Shown here in pieces: positions 14,605 through 26,597 of a DNA stretch of 38,305 nucleotides (position 1 is the stretch's first letter; each line of letters begins with the position of its first letter). Location of the stretch: positions 1-38,305 of the forward strand of contig CAMDSH010000029.1 in the NCBI GenBank assembly GCA_945907045.1, written 5' to 3'. A model generated the notes under the pieces. The model saw nothing but the letters and a program-made list of their open reading frames with translations. It made no database searches and had not been told where the DNA came from. The stretch is from Rhizobium sp. Q54. Its GTDB lineage: Bacteria; Pseudomonadota; Alphaproteobacteria; Rhizobiales; Xanthobacteraceae. The position numbers and the translations under genes are program-made.

Positions 14605-17547
14605 TCACTCCGCCGCCTGTATCCCTTTCTTCCGCTTGTTCTCCCGCCGCGCCAGCACCTGCGCCAGAAATTGCCCGGTGTAGCTGCGTTTCACCTTCAC
14701 AATATCTTCCGGCGTGCCTGATGCGACGATCTCGCCGCCGCCGTCGCCGCCTTCCGGGCCGAGGTCGATGATCCAGTCGGCGGTCTTGATCACTTCCAGA
14801 TTGTGCTCGATGACGACGACGGTGTTTCCCGTTTCGACCAGCTCGTGCAGCACGTCGAGCAGCTTCGCCACGTCGTGGAAATGCAGGCCGGTGGTCGGCT
14901 CGTCCAGAATGTAGAGCGTGCGGCCGGTCGCGCGCTTCGACAGTTCCTTGGCGAGCTTGACGCGCTGCGCCTCGCCGCCGGAGAGCGTCGTCGCCTGCTG
15001 GCCGACATGGATGTAGCCGAGGCCGACGCGCTGCAGCAGCTGCAACACGTCGCGCACGCGCGGCACCACTTTGAAAAACTCCGCCGCCTCGTCCACCGTC
15101 ATGTCGAGCACGTCGGCGATGGATTTCTGCTTGAACGTCACCTCCAGTGTCTCGCGGTTGTAGCGCTTGCCCTTGCAGACATCGCAGGTGACGTAAACGT
15201 CCGGCAGAAAGTGCATCTCGATCTTGATGACGCCGTCGCCCTCGCAGGCCTCGCAGCGCCCGCCTTTGACGTTGAACGAGAAGCGGCCGGGCTCGTAGCC
15301 ACGCACTTTCGCTTCGGGCAGGCCGGCGAACCATTCGCGGATCGGCGTGAATGCGCCGGTGTAGGTCGCCGGGTTCGAGCGCGGCGTGCGGCCGATCGGC
15401 GACTGGTCAATGTCGATCACCTTGTCGAGGTGCTCCAGCCCTTCGATCTTGTCGTACGGGGCGGGGGCTTCCGACGCGCCGTTGAGCTTGCGCGCGATCG
15501 CGGTGTAGAGCGTGTCGACCAGCAGCGTGGACTTGCCGCCGCCGGAAACGCCGGTGACGGCGGTGAACAGGCCAAGCGGGATTTCCGCCGTGACGTTCTT
15601 TAGATTGTTGCCGCGCGCGTTGACGAGCTTGAGCGCACGGCGCGGATTTTTCGGGCGGCGCTCGGGCACGGGAATGGTGCGCTCGCCGTTGAGATATTGC
15701 CCGGTGAGCGATTTCGGGTTGCTCATGATATCGCCGGGCGTGCCTTGCGCGACGATGTGGCCGCCGTGCACGCCTGCGCCGGGGCCGACATCCACTACAT
15801 AATCGGCGGCGCGGATGGCGTCCTCGTCGTGCTCGACCACAATCACGGTGTTGCCGAGATCACGCAGGCGCCGCAGCGTTTCCAGCAGCCGCGCGTTGTC
15901 GCGCTGATGCAGGCCGATGCTCGGCTCATCCAGCACATAGAGCACGCCGGTCAAACCTGAGCCGATTTGGCTTGCGAGGCGGATGCGCTGGCTCTCGCCG
16001 CCGGAGAGCGTTCCCGATGCGCGCGCGAGGGTGAGATATTCAAGGCCGACATCGGCGAGGAATTTCAGCCGCTCGCGGATTTCTTTGAGTACCCGAACGG
16101 CGATTTCGTTCTGCTTCTTGGTGAGATGCTTCGGCAGTTCGGTGAACCAGTCGACCGCGCGCTTGATCGACATTTCTGATACTTCGCCGACGTGCAGGCC
16201 GGCGATCTTCACGCACAGCGCCTCGGGCTTCAGGCGGTAGCCCTTGCAGGCGTCGCACGGAATGTCGGTGAAATATTTCGCGATCTCCTCGCGCGCCCAC
16301 TCGCTTTCGGTTTCGCGGTAGCGGCGTTCGAGATTGGTCATCACGCCTTCGAACGGCTTCTTGGTGGTGTAGCCCTTCAGGCCGTCGTCATAGACGAAGC
16401 GAATGTCGTCCTCGCCGGAGCCGTGCAGGATCGCGTCCTGCGTTTTCTTCGGCAGGTCCTTCCATTTCGCGTCGAGCGTGAAGCGGAAATGCTTGCCGAG
16501 CGCTTCCAGCGTTTGCGTGTAATAGGGCGAGCTTGAGCGCGACCACGGCGCGATGGCGCCCTTGCGTAAGGTTACGTCCTTGTCGGGAATGACCAGATCA
16601 GCGTCGATTTTCTGCTCGACGCCGAGCCCGCCGCATTTCGGGCAGGCGCCGAACGGGTTGTTGAAGGAAAAGAGTCTGGGCTCGATTTCCGGAATGGTGA
16701 AGCCGGAAACCGGGCAGGCGAACTTTTCCGAAAAGATCAGGCGGTTGTCGGTTTCGTTTTTCGACTTGTTGGCTTTGCTCCCCGCGGTCGTCGCCGCGCC
16801 GTCGGCGAATTCCACCACCGCGAGGCCTTCCGCGAGTTTGAGCGCGGTCTCCAGCGAGTCCGCCAGCCGCGTCGCGAGGTCCGGCCCCACCACCAGCCGG
16901 TCCACCACCACGTCGAGGTCGTGCTTGAATTTCTTGTCGAGCGTTGGCGCTTCGGAAATTTCGTAGAACTTGCCGTCGATCTTCACGCGCTGGAAGCCGC
17001 GCTTCATCCAGTCGGCGAGTTCCTTGCGGTATTCGCCCTTGCGGCCGCGCACCACGGGCGCGAGCAGATAAAGCCGCGTGCCGTTGGGAAGCGCCATCAC
17101 GCGATCGACCATCTGCTGCACGGTCTGGCTTTCGATGGGGAGGCCGGTCGCTGGCGAATAGGGCACGCCGATGCGCGCCCACAGCAGGCGCTGGTAATCG
17201 TAGATTTCGGTAACGGTGCCGACCGTGGAGCGGGGATTGCGCGAGGTGGTCTTTTGCTCGATGGAAATGGCGGGCGAGAGGCCGTCGATTTGGTCGACGT
17301 CCGGCTTTTGCATCATCTCCAGGAACTGCCGCGCATAGGCGGACAGGCTCTCGACGTAGCGGCGCTGGCCCTCGGCGTAGATGGTGTCGAACGCCAGCGA
17401 GGATTTGCCGGAACCGGACAGGCCGGTGAACACGACCAACTGGTCGCGCGGGATTTCCAGATCGACGTTCTTGAGATTGTGCTCGCGCGCGCCGCGGATC
17501 GAGATCGTGCGGGCATCGTGACGACGGGTGTTTTTCGTTTCGTTCAT
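14605..17547 (-). CDS. uvrA: Excinuclease ABC subunit A (UvrA)
   Basis: Cytosolic DNA-damage sensor of nucleotide excision repair, 980 residues, a tandem ABC ATPase that loads UvrB. Walker A of the first half is [14 protein letters not shown] (about 42-55) and of the second half [14 protein letters not shown]. Signature motifs [16 protein letters not shown] and [16 protein letters not shown] and Walker B strands [11 protein letters not shown] and [11 protein letters not shown] are present. The C-terminal zinc finger (CEAC...CDVC) is complete. The first zinc module has C278, C302 and C305, but Ser281 where E. coli has the second Cys. A short Lys/Asn-rich insert precedes it. A LexA box lies 65 bp upstream. 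Confidence 0.97.
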   Translation of the reverse strand: MNETKNTRRHDARTISIRGAREHNLKNVDLEIPRDQLVVFTGLSGSGKSSLAFDTIYAEGQRRYVESLSAYARQFLEMMQKPDVDQIDGLSPAISIEQKTTSRNPRSTVGTVTEIYDYQRLLWARIGVPYSPATGLPIESQTVQQMVDRVMALPNGTRLYLLAPVVRGRKGEYRKELADWMKRGFQRVKIDGKFYEISEAPTLDKKFKHDLDVVVDRLVVGPDLATRLADSLETALKLAEGLAVVEFADGAATTAGSKANKSKNETDNRLIFSEKFACPVSGFTIPEIEPRLFSFNNPFGACPKCGGLGVEQKIDADLVIPDKDVTLRKGAIAPWSRSSSPYYTQTLEALGKHFRFTLDAKWKDLPKKTQDAILHGSGEDDIRFVYDDGLKGYTTKKPFEGVMTNLERRYRETESEWAREEIAKYFTDIPCDACKGYRLKPEALCVKIAGLHVGEVSEMSIKRAVDWFTELPKHLTKKQNEIAVRVLKEIRERLKFLADVGLEYLTLARASGTLSGGESQRIRLASQIGSGLTGVLYVLDEPSIGLHQRDNARLLETLRRLRDLGNTVIVVEHDEDAIRAADYVVDVGPGAGVHGGHIVAQGTPGDIMSNPKSLTGQYLNGERTIPVPERRPKNPRRALKLVNARGNNLKNVTAEIPLGLFTAVTGVSGGGKSTLLVDTLYTAIARKLNGASEAPAPYDKIEGLEHLDKVIDIDQSPIGRTPRSNPATYTGAFTPIREWFAGLPEAKVRGYEPGRFSFNVKGGRCEACEGDGVIKIEMHFLPDVYVTCDVCKGKRYNRETLEVTFKQKSIADVLDMTVDEAAEFFKVVPRVRDVLQLLQRVGLGYIHVGQQATTLSGGEAQRVKLAKELSKRATGRTLYILDEPTTGLHFHDVAKLLDVLHELVETGNTVVVIEHNLEVIKTADWIIDLGPEGGDGGGEIVASGTPEDIVKVKRSYTGQFLAQVLARRENKRKKGIQAAE

Positions 17548-17611
17548 GACGGAAGGGCACGTTTCGCCGCCACCATGCTCGGCGAGAGCAGGGCGTGTTA
17601 GGAGGTCATGC

Positions 17612-17626
17612 GAACGTAGTGAGAAC
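17612..17626 (-). promoter_or_regulatory. LexA (SOS) box upstream of uvrA
   Basis: On the minus strand the site reads GTTCTCACTACGTTC, an exact match to the alphaproteobacterial LexA consensus GTTC-N7-GTTC. Its near edge is 64 bp upstream of the uvrA ATG, a normal operator distance. No other exact match was found by eye in this gap. Confidence 0.85.
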
Positions 17627-17674
17627 GGATGCGTTTCGCTAGGGTCGTCCGGCGATATTCAACTGAAAACGGGA

Positions 17675-17711
17675 ACCCGAAAAAGCGAAGGGCCGGCGCA
17701 ATGGCCGGCCC
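17675..17711 (-). terminator. Rho-independent terminator of the porin gene
   Basis: An 8-bp stem (GGGCCGGC at 17690-17697 with GCCGGCCC at 17704-17711) encloses a 6-base loop. Read on the minus strand it is followed by CTTCGCTTTTTC. It lies about 44 bp past the stop of the outer-membrane protein gene. Confidence 0.75.
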
Positions 17712-17754
17712 CTGCTCAGTTCCGTCAGCGCCGGATGCCGGCGCCTTCCTTGTC

Positions 17755-18435
17755 TTAGAAGCGATAGTTCAGGCCAGCGCGAACGATGCTGGTGTTGAAC
17801 TTCACGTCGGTATCGACGCCGCAGGTTGCCGCGCCGCAAGTCGTCTTGCCGAGATCGACATAGAGATATTCAAGCTTGGCAGACCAGGCACCCATGAAGG
17901 CATATTCCACGCCGCCGCCGAGAGCCCAACCGACTTTCGATTTGGTTTCGGAGGCAGTGCTGGCCGGTGTCATCTTGATGCCACCGAAAGCCGCGCCGCC
18001 AGTGATGTAGGGCAGGAAACGATCCCAGGCATAGCCAATGCGGCCACGACCGGTTCCGAGCCATGTATTCTTCGTTTCGCAGCCTGCAGTACCGCCGCAG
18101 ATGCCACCGCCGGTATTGTCGGAGCCCTTGATCCAGCTGTAGCCGAGATCGGCTTCAAGGCCCCAGACCCACACGCCGGTCTGCAGGTTGTAGCCGAGGG
18201 TACCGCCGAGCATGGCGCCCTTGACCTTGAAGCTGTCGGCCACAGTGGCATTGTTCCAGCTTGTATTGCCCCAGCCGTAGCCGCCGTTGATACCGACGTA
18301 GAGGCCGGACCAACTAAACGGCGCCGAGTAGAGGGGCGCCTTGTAGGCGGGCTTGGGCAAATCGGCGGCAAACGATGGCCCTGCCATCGAAAGCGCCAAA
18401 AGCCCCGCGCACGCCGAGATAGTGAAACGCTTCAT
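17755..18435 (-). CDS. Outer membrane beta-barrel protein (Omp25/Omp31 family)
   Basis: A 226-residue outer-membrane protein of the small eight-stranded barrel family typical of Hyphomicrobiales. A signal peptide at 1-23 (ends GPSFA-ADLP) is followed by the family start YSAPFSWSGLYVGINGGYGWG. Alternating hydrophobic strands follow, and the chain ends FNTSIVRAGLNYRF, with terminal Phe as required for BAM insertion. The ATG has an excellent AGGAGG ribosome-binding site; the longer upstream frame is not a leader. Two Cys pairs (CGGTAGC and CGAATCG) suggest disulfides in loops. It has its own terminator and is likely monocistronic. Confidence 0.92.
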   Translation of the reverse strand: MKRFTISACAGLLALSMAGPSFAADLPKPAYKAPLYSAPFSWSGLYVGINGGYGWGNTSWNNATVADSFKVKGAMLGGTLGYNLQTGVWVWGLEADLGYSWIKGSDNTGGGICGGTAGCETKNTWLGTGRGRIGYAWDRFLPYITGGAAFGGIKMTPASTASETKSKVGWALGGGVEYAFMGAWSAKLEYLYVDLGKTTCGAATCGVDTDVKFNTSIVRAGLNYRF

Positions 18436-18583
18436 CGTGAAAACCTCCTGGTTATTTCGGCCGAAACGAACGCGACTGGCGCGGAAGCTATATGTTGTGG
18501 ATGATTCGAACTGTGACTTGCATGCAACACTTGTATCAAAATAGCTCAACGAATCAGCTTGCTACGCCTGATTGGATAGTGTA

Positions 18584-18598
18584 GAACATAACAAGAAC
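18584..18598 (+). promoter_or_regulatory. LexA (SOS) box upstream of ssb
   Basis: GAACATAACAAGAAC is an exact GAAC-N7-GAAC site, the reverse complement of the alphaproteobacterial LexA consensus. It lies 177 bp before the ssb ATG, inside the 340-bp gap (18436-18775) shared with the divergent porin gene. The rest of this gap contains no gene that I can support. Confidence 0.8.
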
Positions 18599-18775
18599 AA
18601 TACCTCCGGCCACCTCTAGCCCATGTATGTCCAAGGATTGGGCATATGGATCAGCCGCAACGGCTCAAGCGTTGTGGATAAGGCCCTGCAACGCGGTCCG
18701 GCTGCTTGCCGGGTCTCAAGCGGGGACTAGGGTGGGGACGGCGGGCAACACATATTCGGCCGCGCGGAGAACATC

Positions 18776-19270
18776 ATGGCGGGCAGCGTCAACAAAGTGA
18801 TCTTGATCGGCAATCTCGGCGCGGACCCGGAAATCCGCCGCACGCAGGACGGCCGCCCGATTGCGAATTTACGTATCGCGACCTCGGAAAGCTGGAAGGA
18901 CAAAAACACCGGCGAGCGCAAAGAGAAAACCGAATGGCATCGCGTCGTCATTTTCAGCGAAGGCCTGTGCAGGATCGCCGAGCAATATCTCAAGAAGGGC
19001 TCGAAGGTTTACATCGAGGGCCAATTGCAGACGCGCAAATGGCAGGACAAAGACGGCCACGACAAATATTCCACCGAGGTTGTGCTGCAGGGCTTCAACT
19101 CGACGCTGACCATGCTCGATGGCCGCAGCGGCGGGGGCGGAGCCAGCGCCGGTTCGGATTCGTCCGACAGCGGTGAGTTTGGCTCGCCCGGCCCAACCGC
19201 TTCGCGCGAGCGCAAACCGGCGATGGCCGGCGCCGGCAAAGGCGAGATGGACGACGAGATTCCGTTCTGA
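18776..19270 (+). CDS. ssb: Single-stranded DNA-binding protein
   Basis: Replication and repair protein of 164 residues. The OB-fold occupies about 1-112 ([49 protein letters not shown] by parts). A Gly/Ser-rich disordered linker follows, and the acidic tail ends DDEIPF, which docks partner proteins. Length is typical. The gene sits divergently from the porin gene and carries an upstream LexA box, suggesting SOS induction together with uvrA about 1 kb away. Confidence 0.97.
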   Translation: MAGSVNKVILIGNLGADPEIRRTQDGRPIANLRIATSESWKDKNTGERKEKTEWHRVVIFSEGLCRIAEQYLKKGSKVYIEGQLQTRKWQDKDGHDKYSTEVVLQGFNSTLTMLDGRSGGGGASAGSDSSDSGEFGSPGPTASRERKPAMAGAGKGEMDDEIPF

Positions 19271-19317
19271 TCGGATTTTTGAAACTGGCGGCGGGCAGAC
19301 CGCCCCGTTAGTGCGCC

Positions 19318-19716
19318 ATGAGTTTCGCTCCGTTATTGCAGGCGAGCCCAGCCATCCAGATTCACGCTTTCGCGGCGATGAGCGCATTCGTGCTCGGCCT
19401 TGTGCAGTTCGCCGCTCCGAAGGGCACGATGCCGCACAGAACCATAGGCTGGATCTGGGTGCTGCTGATGCTGGTCGTGAGCATCACGGCCTTCTTCATC
19501 CATGAAATCAGGCTGTGGGGGCCGTGGAGCCCGATCCATCTACTGGCGATTTTTACGCTGGTTATGCTGCCTTTCGGCGTCTGGCACGCGCGACGGCATT
19601 CCGTTCAGAGCCATCGCTTCACGATGATCGGTATTTTCACCGGCGGGCTGGTCATCGCCGGCCTGTTTACCTTCGTGCCGGGGCGCATCATGCACGCGGT
19701 GATATTCGGCCCGTAA
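19318..19716 (+). CDS. DUF2306-type four-helix membrane protein
   Basis: A 132-residue integral inner-membrane protein with four predicted helices (about 13-31, 43-62, 73-90 and 104-122). Conserved polar residues include the His in QIHAFAAM, PHRTIGWIW and the HARRH loop, as in the DUF2306 / YoaK-like group that may bind haem or quinone. That role is only suggested by the histidines. It lies 47 bp downstream of ssb and ends 2 bp from the stop of convergent marC. Function unknown. Confidence 0.8.
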   Translation: MSFAPLLQASPAIQIHAFAAMSAFVLGLVQFAAPKGTMPHRTIGWIWVLLMLVVSITAFFIHEIRLWGPWSPIHLLAIFTLVMLPFGVWHARRHSVQSHRFTMIGIFTGGLVIAGLFTFVPGRIMHAVIFGP

Positions 19717-19718
19717 GC

Positions 19719-20345
19719 CTAGGTATTGAAGACCTGCCGCACACCGTCGATCACGAATTGCACCGCCAGCGCCGCCAGCAGCACGCCGAGCAGGCGCGAG
19801 AGCACTATATTGCCGGTGCTGCCGATCAGTTTCCCGACCCTCTGCGCGGCGGTAAAAACCAGTAAACACGCGGCGAGCACGGCGGCGATCACAGCCAGCA
19901 AAATCGCCATCCGCATAATATCGCCGCCGGTGCGGCCCGCGAGCAGCACGGTCGCGGTGATGGCGCCGGGTCCTGCCATCAGCGGAATGGCAAGCGGAAA
20001 GGCCGCGACGTTGCGCGCGTGTTCGTGCCGCGCCTGCTTGGCGGTTTTCGATTGCCGCGCGATGCGTACGCCGAACACCATTTCCGAGGCGATGGAAAAC
20101 AGCAGCAGGCCGCCGGCGATGCGGAAGGCGGGCAGCGTGATGGAGAGAGTACGCAGCAGCCAGTCGCCGATCAGCGCGGTGCCGGCAAGGATCGCGCCCG
20201 CGATCAGGCAGGCGCGCAGCGCCACGCCGCCGCGCGAGCGCTTCGGCAGATCGTTCGCGATCGCCAGATAGCTCGGCGCGAGGCCAATGGGATCGACCAC
20301 GACAAATAGAGTGATGAAAGCGGCGGCGATGTAATCGAACGGCAT
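19719..20345 (-). CDS. MarC-family integral membrane protein
   Basis: A 208-residue inner-membrane protein with six predicted helices. The N-terminal FITLFVVVDPIGLAPSYLAI is characteristic of the MarC/NAAT family, and MAGPGAITATVLLAGR in the middle is also typical. Although first tied to multiple antibiotic resistance in E. coli, marC itself was shown not to confer it; some archaeal relatives transport neutral amino acids. The substrate here is unknown. The gene is divergent from gyrA with a 217-bp gap. Confidence 0.9.
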   Translation of the reverse strand: MPFDYIAAAFITLFVVVDPIGLAPSYLAIANDLPKRSRGGVALRACLIAGAILAGTALIGDWLLRTLSITLPAFRIAGGLLLFSIASEMVFGVRIARQSKTAKQARHEHARNVAAFPLAIPLMAGPGAITATVLLAGRTGGDIMRMAILLAVIAAVLAACLLVFTAAQRVGKLIGSTGNIVLSRLLGVLLAALAVQFVIDGVRQVFNT

Positions 20346-20512
20346 GTGGCTGGCCTAGCGGGACGATTTTTTGCCGTCAAATGCAGCGCGCCAAGGCGTG
20401 TTCCGCGCAGCTGCCGCCAAGCGCTCTCCCGCACTCGAAAAAACACACATAACATATTGTAAATAAAACATAAAATAGATTGTACGGGGGGTGCTTTGAA
20501 GTGGCGCTGCCG

Positions 20513-20550
20513 GGATGAATCAGTTACAAAAAACACGCTGAAATTCATCC
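20513..20550 (+). promoter_or_regulatory. Inverted repeat immediately upstream of gyrA
   Basis: A perfect 8-base inverted repeat, GGATGAAT at 20513-20520 and ATTCATCC at 20543-20550, flanks 22 bases and can be extended by CAG/CTG with a two-base bulge. It ends 12 bp before the gyrA start codon and covers the area next to the ribosome-binding site. It could be an RNA hairpin or an operator. The AT-rich block at about 20440-20485 further upstream is a likely promoter region. Confidence 0.45.
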
Positions 20551-20562
20551 AGGATCGCCGTC

Positions 20563-23307
<2,745 letters not shown>

Positions 23308-23317
23308 CCTCGCTTCG

Positions 23318-24007
23318 TTATTTAGCGCCCGCGGCTTCCAGGATTTTGACCATTTCGGCGTAATTGCGCGAGCGGGCGAGCGCCAATGGCGTTGCGCCCT
23401 GGCGGTCGGCGAGCTTTGTGCTGGCCCCGGCATCGACCAGCGCCTTGAGCGTGTCGGTGTGGTTCTTGCCGCCGTTGCCGAGCACGATGGACTCGATCAG
23501 CGCGGTCCAGCCCAGATTGTTGACGTGATCGAGCGGTGCTTTTGCCGCGATCAGCGTGCGGACGACTTCCGCGTGCCCCAAGTGAGCCGCGGCGATCAGC
23601 GCGGTGCCGTCATAAGGGCTGGTGATGTTCGTCGCCTTGCCGCCGCCTTCAATTGCAAGCTTGAGCATCTCTACGTCATTGGCGACCGACGCGATGGTGA
23701 TGATGTCGTAGCGCTGCGCTTCCAGCGCGTTCGGATTGGCGCCGAGTTTAATCAGCGCGCGGGCGGCGGCGTGCTTTCCGGCGAAGGCCGCAACATGGAG
23801 CGGCGTGCGGCTCTTGGAGTCCTGCACGTTAGGTTTCTCGCCGGCTTTAATCAGCCGCTCGATCTCGGCCACGTCGCCCTTGGCGGCGGCGTGCAGGCCG
23901 GCATAGACGCGCAGTTCGCCCTCGGACGGCGGAATTTGCGCCAGTGCGGGAGAAGCGAAGGCGATCAGCATGAGTGCCATGCATGCGAACATCGGAAGAA
24001 ATGACAC
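23318..24007 (-). CDS. Secreted ankyrin-repeat protein
   Basis: A 229-residue protein with a signal peptide (about 1-23, ends SPALA-Q) and four to five ankyrin repeats: LHAAAKGDVAEIERLIKAG, TPLHVAAFAGKHAAARALIK, ALIAAAHLGHAEVVRTLIAA, WTALIESIVLG... and TPLALARSRNYAEMVKILEA. The start is GTG with GAGGA six bases upstream. Ankyrin stacks bind other proteins; the export signal places this one in the periplasm or outside the cell. No enzymatic domain is attached. It is convergent with gyrA (10 bp). Confidence 0.88.
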   Translation of the reverse strand: MSFLPMFACMALMLIAFASPALAQIPPSEGELRVYAGLHAAAKGDVAEIERLIKAGEKPNVQDSKSRTPLHVAAFAGKHAAARALIKLGANPNALEAQRYDIITIASVANDVEMLKLAIEGGGKATNITSPYDGTALIAAAHLGHAEVVRTLIAAKAPLDHVNNLGWTALIESIVLGNGGKNHTDTLKALVDAGASTKLADRQGATPLALARSRNYAEMVKILEAAGAK

Positions 24008-24161
24008 GGTGTTTCCTCGACTTTTTTGCGTTGCGCGTTTTTAGCAAACCGGTTCTGTAAAATCTTATCTATTTTCCTAAGCAGTTGCGCACCTATCGCG
24101 CGCTATCCCCAATTCAACAACGCGCCCGGTTGCGCGACCCGGCGCGGAGCCGCCTAAAAAC

Positions 24162-24968
24162 ATGATTGTGTCCCGGCAAGAAATTACACGCGCAGCGCCG
24201 ATGGTCGCCGCGATCGTCCTCGCGTCGATGGTCCTCGGCTATGCGGTCATCACCGGAATTCTTTTCTTCATTGGCTTTCACGATGCGGCGCTGCATTACA
24301 CGCTGGCGACGGTTATGCCGCTGCTGATCGGGACAGTGACCGTGTTTCCGCTGGTGATCCTCACGCAGCGCCTGCGCCACATGAAAGGCGCGCTTGAGGT
24401 TTTGACGCGCACCGACGTGCTGACCGATTTGCCGAACCGGCGCGGATTTTTCGAGCGCGCGGAAAAGGCGTTTGCCTCGCCCGGCGGCGCAATCGCGGTG
24501 ATGATGATCGACATCGACCATTTCAAGTCGATCAACGACCGGTACGGCCACGAGGCCGGGGACGCTGTGCTGCAATCTGTCGCGCGCACCATCCGCCGTG
24601 TCGTCTCGATGGTGCCGGGCAACGGGGAGAAGTATGCCGCGCGGATCGGCGGCGAGGAATTCTGCGTTCTGGCCTCCAGCGTCGATAACGCGCAGACGGC
24701 GGTGCTGGCAGAGGCGATTTTGCAACAGGTGCGGCAAACCATTTGCCGCCATCGCGGCGATATCATCAAGACGACGGTGAGCATCGGCGTTGCCTCGCGG
24801 CGTTCGGACGAGAGCGTCAATCTGGTGCTGCGCGCGGCGGATCACGCCGGCTACCGGGCGAAGCGGCTTGGCCGCGACCAGTGGCGCGATGCATCCTCGG
24901 TCGCGGATCGCGGTCCGCCCGATGACGATGAAGCGAATTCGGTCCGCCTGCACGCCCGCAACTCTTAA
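24162..24968 (+). CDS. Membrane-anchored diguanylate cyclase (GGDEF)
   Basis: A 268-residue inner-membrane protein. Two helices at about 13-38 and 44-66 anchor a C-terminal GGDEF domain starting DVLTDLPNRRGFF. The substrate-binding segment MIDIDHFKSINDRYGHEAGD and the active-site RIGGEEF (about 162-168) are intact, so it should make cyclic-di-GMP from GTP. The RxxD product-inhibition site expected just before the active site is replaced by NGEK. There is no sensor domain beyond the helices. It ends with a hydrophilic, probably disordered tail. Confidence 0.9.
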   Translation: MIVSRQEITRAAPMVAAIVLASMVLGYAVITGILFFIGFHDAALHYTLATVMPLLIGTVTVFPLVILTQRLRHMKGALEVLTRTDVLTDLPNRRGFFERAEKAFASPGGAIAVMMIDIDHFKSINDRYGHEAGDAVLQSVARTIRRVVSMVPGNGEKYAARIGGEEFCVLASSVDNAQTAVLAEAILQQVRQTICRHRGDIIKTTVSIGVASRRSDESVNLVLRAADHAGYRAKRLGRDQWRDASSVADRGPPDDDEANSVRLHARNS

Positions 24969-25007
24969 GCTGTCAACGCGATCCGTCTGCCATGCTATAG
25001 GCGTGGC

Positions 25008-26207
25008 ATGGGGGCGGACGGGAAAATCGTCATCATCGGCGGCGGCATCGGCGGGTTGACCGCGGCGCTGGCGTTGCTCCAGCGCGGCATCGATGTTGCG
25101 GTCTATGAGCAGGCTGCGGAACTTAAAGAAGTCGGTGCCGGCGTCCAGATCGGTCCGAACGGAACGCGCGTGCTCTATGCGCTCGGTCTCGAACACGATC
25201 TCGACCGCGTGCATGTGGTGGCGTCGGGCAAGGAAATTCGGCTCTGGAATACGGGACAAACCTGGACGCTGTTCGATCTCGGGCAGCAGTCGGTCGAGCG
25301 CTATGGCGTGCCGTATCTGATGCTGCACCGGCGCGATCTGCATGCGGTTCTCGCCGGCGCGATCGCGCACGCCGATCCGGGCGCGTTGCATCTCGGCAAA
25401 AAATGCGTCGCGGTGACTCAAAACGAGAGTGGCGCCATCGTCCGTTTCGAGGATGGCGAAACGGTGCGCGCCAGCGCGGTAATCGGCGCGGACGGCATCC
25501 ATTCCAAAGTGCGCGAGAGTCTATTCGGGAAAGATCGCCCGGAATTCTCCGGCATCGTCGCATGGCGCGGAATGGTGCCGGCCAACCGTTTGCCGTCCAC
25601 GATCAAGATGAACGTCGCGACCAACTGGGTCGGGCCCGGCGCGCACGTGGTGCACTATCCGCTACGGCGGGGCGAACTGCTCAATGTGGTCGGCATTGTC
25701 GAGGACGAAATGTGGCAGGTGGAATCCTGGACGCAACCCGGCAGTAAAGACGAGATGCACGAAAAATTTCGCGGCTGGCACGCCGACATCCATGCGCTCA
25801 TCGACGCCTTCGACGTTCCGTACAAATGGGCACTGATGGGCCGCGCGCCGATGCCGCGCTGGAGCGAGGGCTGCGTGACGCTGCTCGGCGACGCATGCCA
25901 TTCGATGATGCCGATGCTGGCGCAGGGCGCCTGTCAGGCGCTGGAAGACGGGCTGGTGATTGCGCGCTGTTTGGAAAAATACGCCGGCAAGCCGGAGATG
26001 GCATTGCGGCATTATGAATTGGCCCGGCGCGAGCGCGCAAACAAGGCCGTTCAGGGCTCGGCCGAAAACGCCAAACGTTTTCACAGCCAGCAGATGGCGG
26101 ACGCCGCGCAGGCGGATGCTTACGTCGCGGGCGAATGGCAAGAGAACAAGATCAAGGCGCGCTACGACTGGCTGTTCGATTACGACGCCAATTCGACGCC
26201 GGTTTGA
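25008..26207 (+). CDS. FAD-dependent aromatic-ring monooxygenase (salicylate hydroxylase-like)
   Basis: Class A flavoprotein monooxygenase of 399 residues. The dinucleotide-binding GGGIGG is at about 11-16, followed by VGAGVQIGPNGTRVL. The DG motif is IGADGIHSKVRESLFG, and the FAD ribityl motif is GDACHSMMPMLAQGACQALEDG. Relatives hydroxylate salicylate or 3-hydroxybenzoate using NAD(P)H and oxygen. The gene stands alone here, with a GGDEF gene upstream and a small secreted protein gene convergent, so the substrate is open. A second, related monooxygenase lies at 32495-33682. Confidence 0.88.
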   Translation: MGADGKIVIIGGGIGGLTAALALLQRGIDVAVYEQAAELKEVGAGVQIGPNGTRVLYALGLEHDLDRVHVVASGKEIRLWNTGQTWTLFDLGQQSVERYGVPYLMLHRRDLHAVLAGAIAHADPGALHLGKKCVAVTQNESGAIVRFEDGETVRASAVIGADGIHSKVRESLFGKDRPEFSGIVAWRGMVPANRLPSTIKMNVATNWVGPGAHVVHYPLRRGELLNVVGIVEDEMWQVESWTQPGSKDEMHEKFRGWHADIHALIDAFDVPYKWALMGRAPMPRWSEGCVTLLGDACHSMMPMLAQGACQALEDGLVIARCLEKYAGKPEMALRHYELARRERANKAVQGSAENAKRFHSQQMADAAQADAYVAGEWQENKIKARYDWLFDYDANSTPV

Positions 26208-26225
26208 AGCCACTTGAAAGGCGGA

Positions 26226-26468
26226 CTAGCGGCGGAGGGCCGGCAGGTCGGTCAGGCGGTCGATGACGATGACGCGCACAGTGCGTGCGTTATCCGTGCA
26301 CTGATAGGGCCAGCCGCGCTGCGCGCAGGCGTCCGGCGCCGCCCGCTGCGGCAGCAGCTCTTGAGCGATTGGCGCGCCGACGGCGGCCTCAGGCCCGAAA
26401 TCGGAAAATCCGGTAATTGCCCCGGCTACAAGCGCCGCGGCTACGATGGCGAAAAGACCCTTGAACAT
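26226..26468 (-). CDS. Small exported hypothetical protein
   Basis: An 80-residue protein with an N-terminal hydrophobic leader (about 4-20) and a short mature part containing two Cys (DACAQRGWPYQC) and a C-terminal VRVIVIDRLTDLP. I recall small proteins of this layout, with a Cys-Ala-Gln-x-x-WPY motif followed by a VRVI...DRL end, in Bradyrhizobium-like genomes. Function unknown. A GGGGG run lies upstream of the ATG on the minus strand. It ends 18 bp from the convergent monooxygenase gene. Confidence 0.7.
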   Translation of the reverse strand: MFKGLFAIVAAALVAGAITGFSDFGPEAAVGAPIAQELLPQRAAPDACAQRGWPYQCTDNARTVRVIVIDRLTDLPALRR

Positions 26469-26597
26469 TGATGCCCCCTGTTTTTGGCAGGGTTTTTCCC
26501 TGCTCTCCCGTTAGTCGCGGCGACGTGGCAAAAGGTTCACAGGATGGCCGGGTGGGCGGCCTTGCGGGCCGGAAAAGGGCAGGGTAGACCCCCCATC

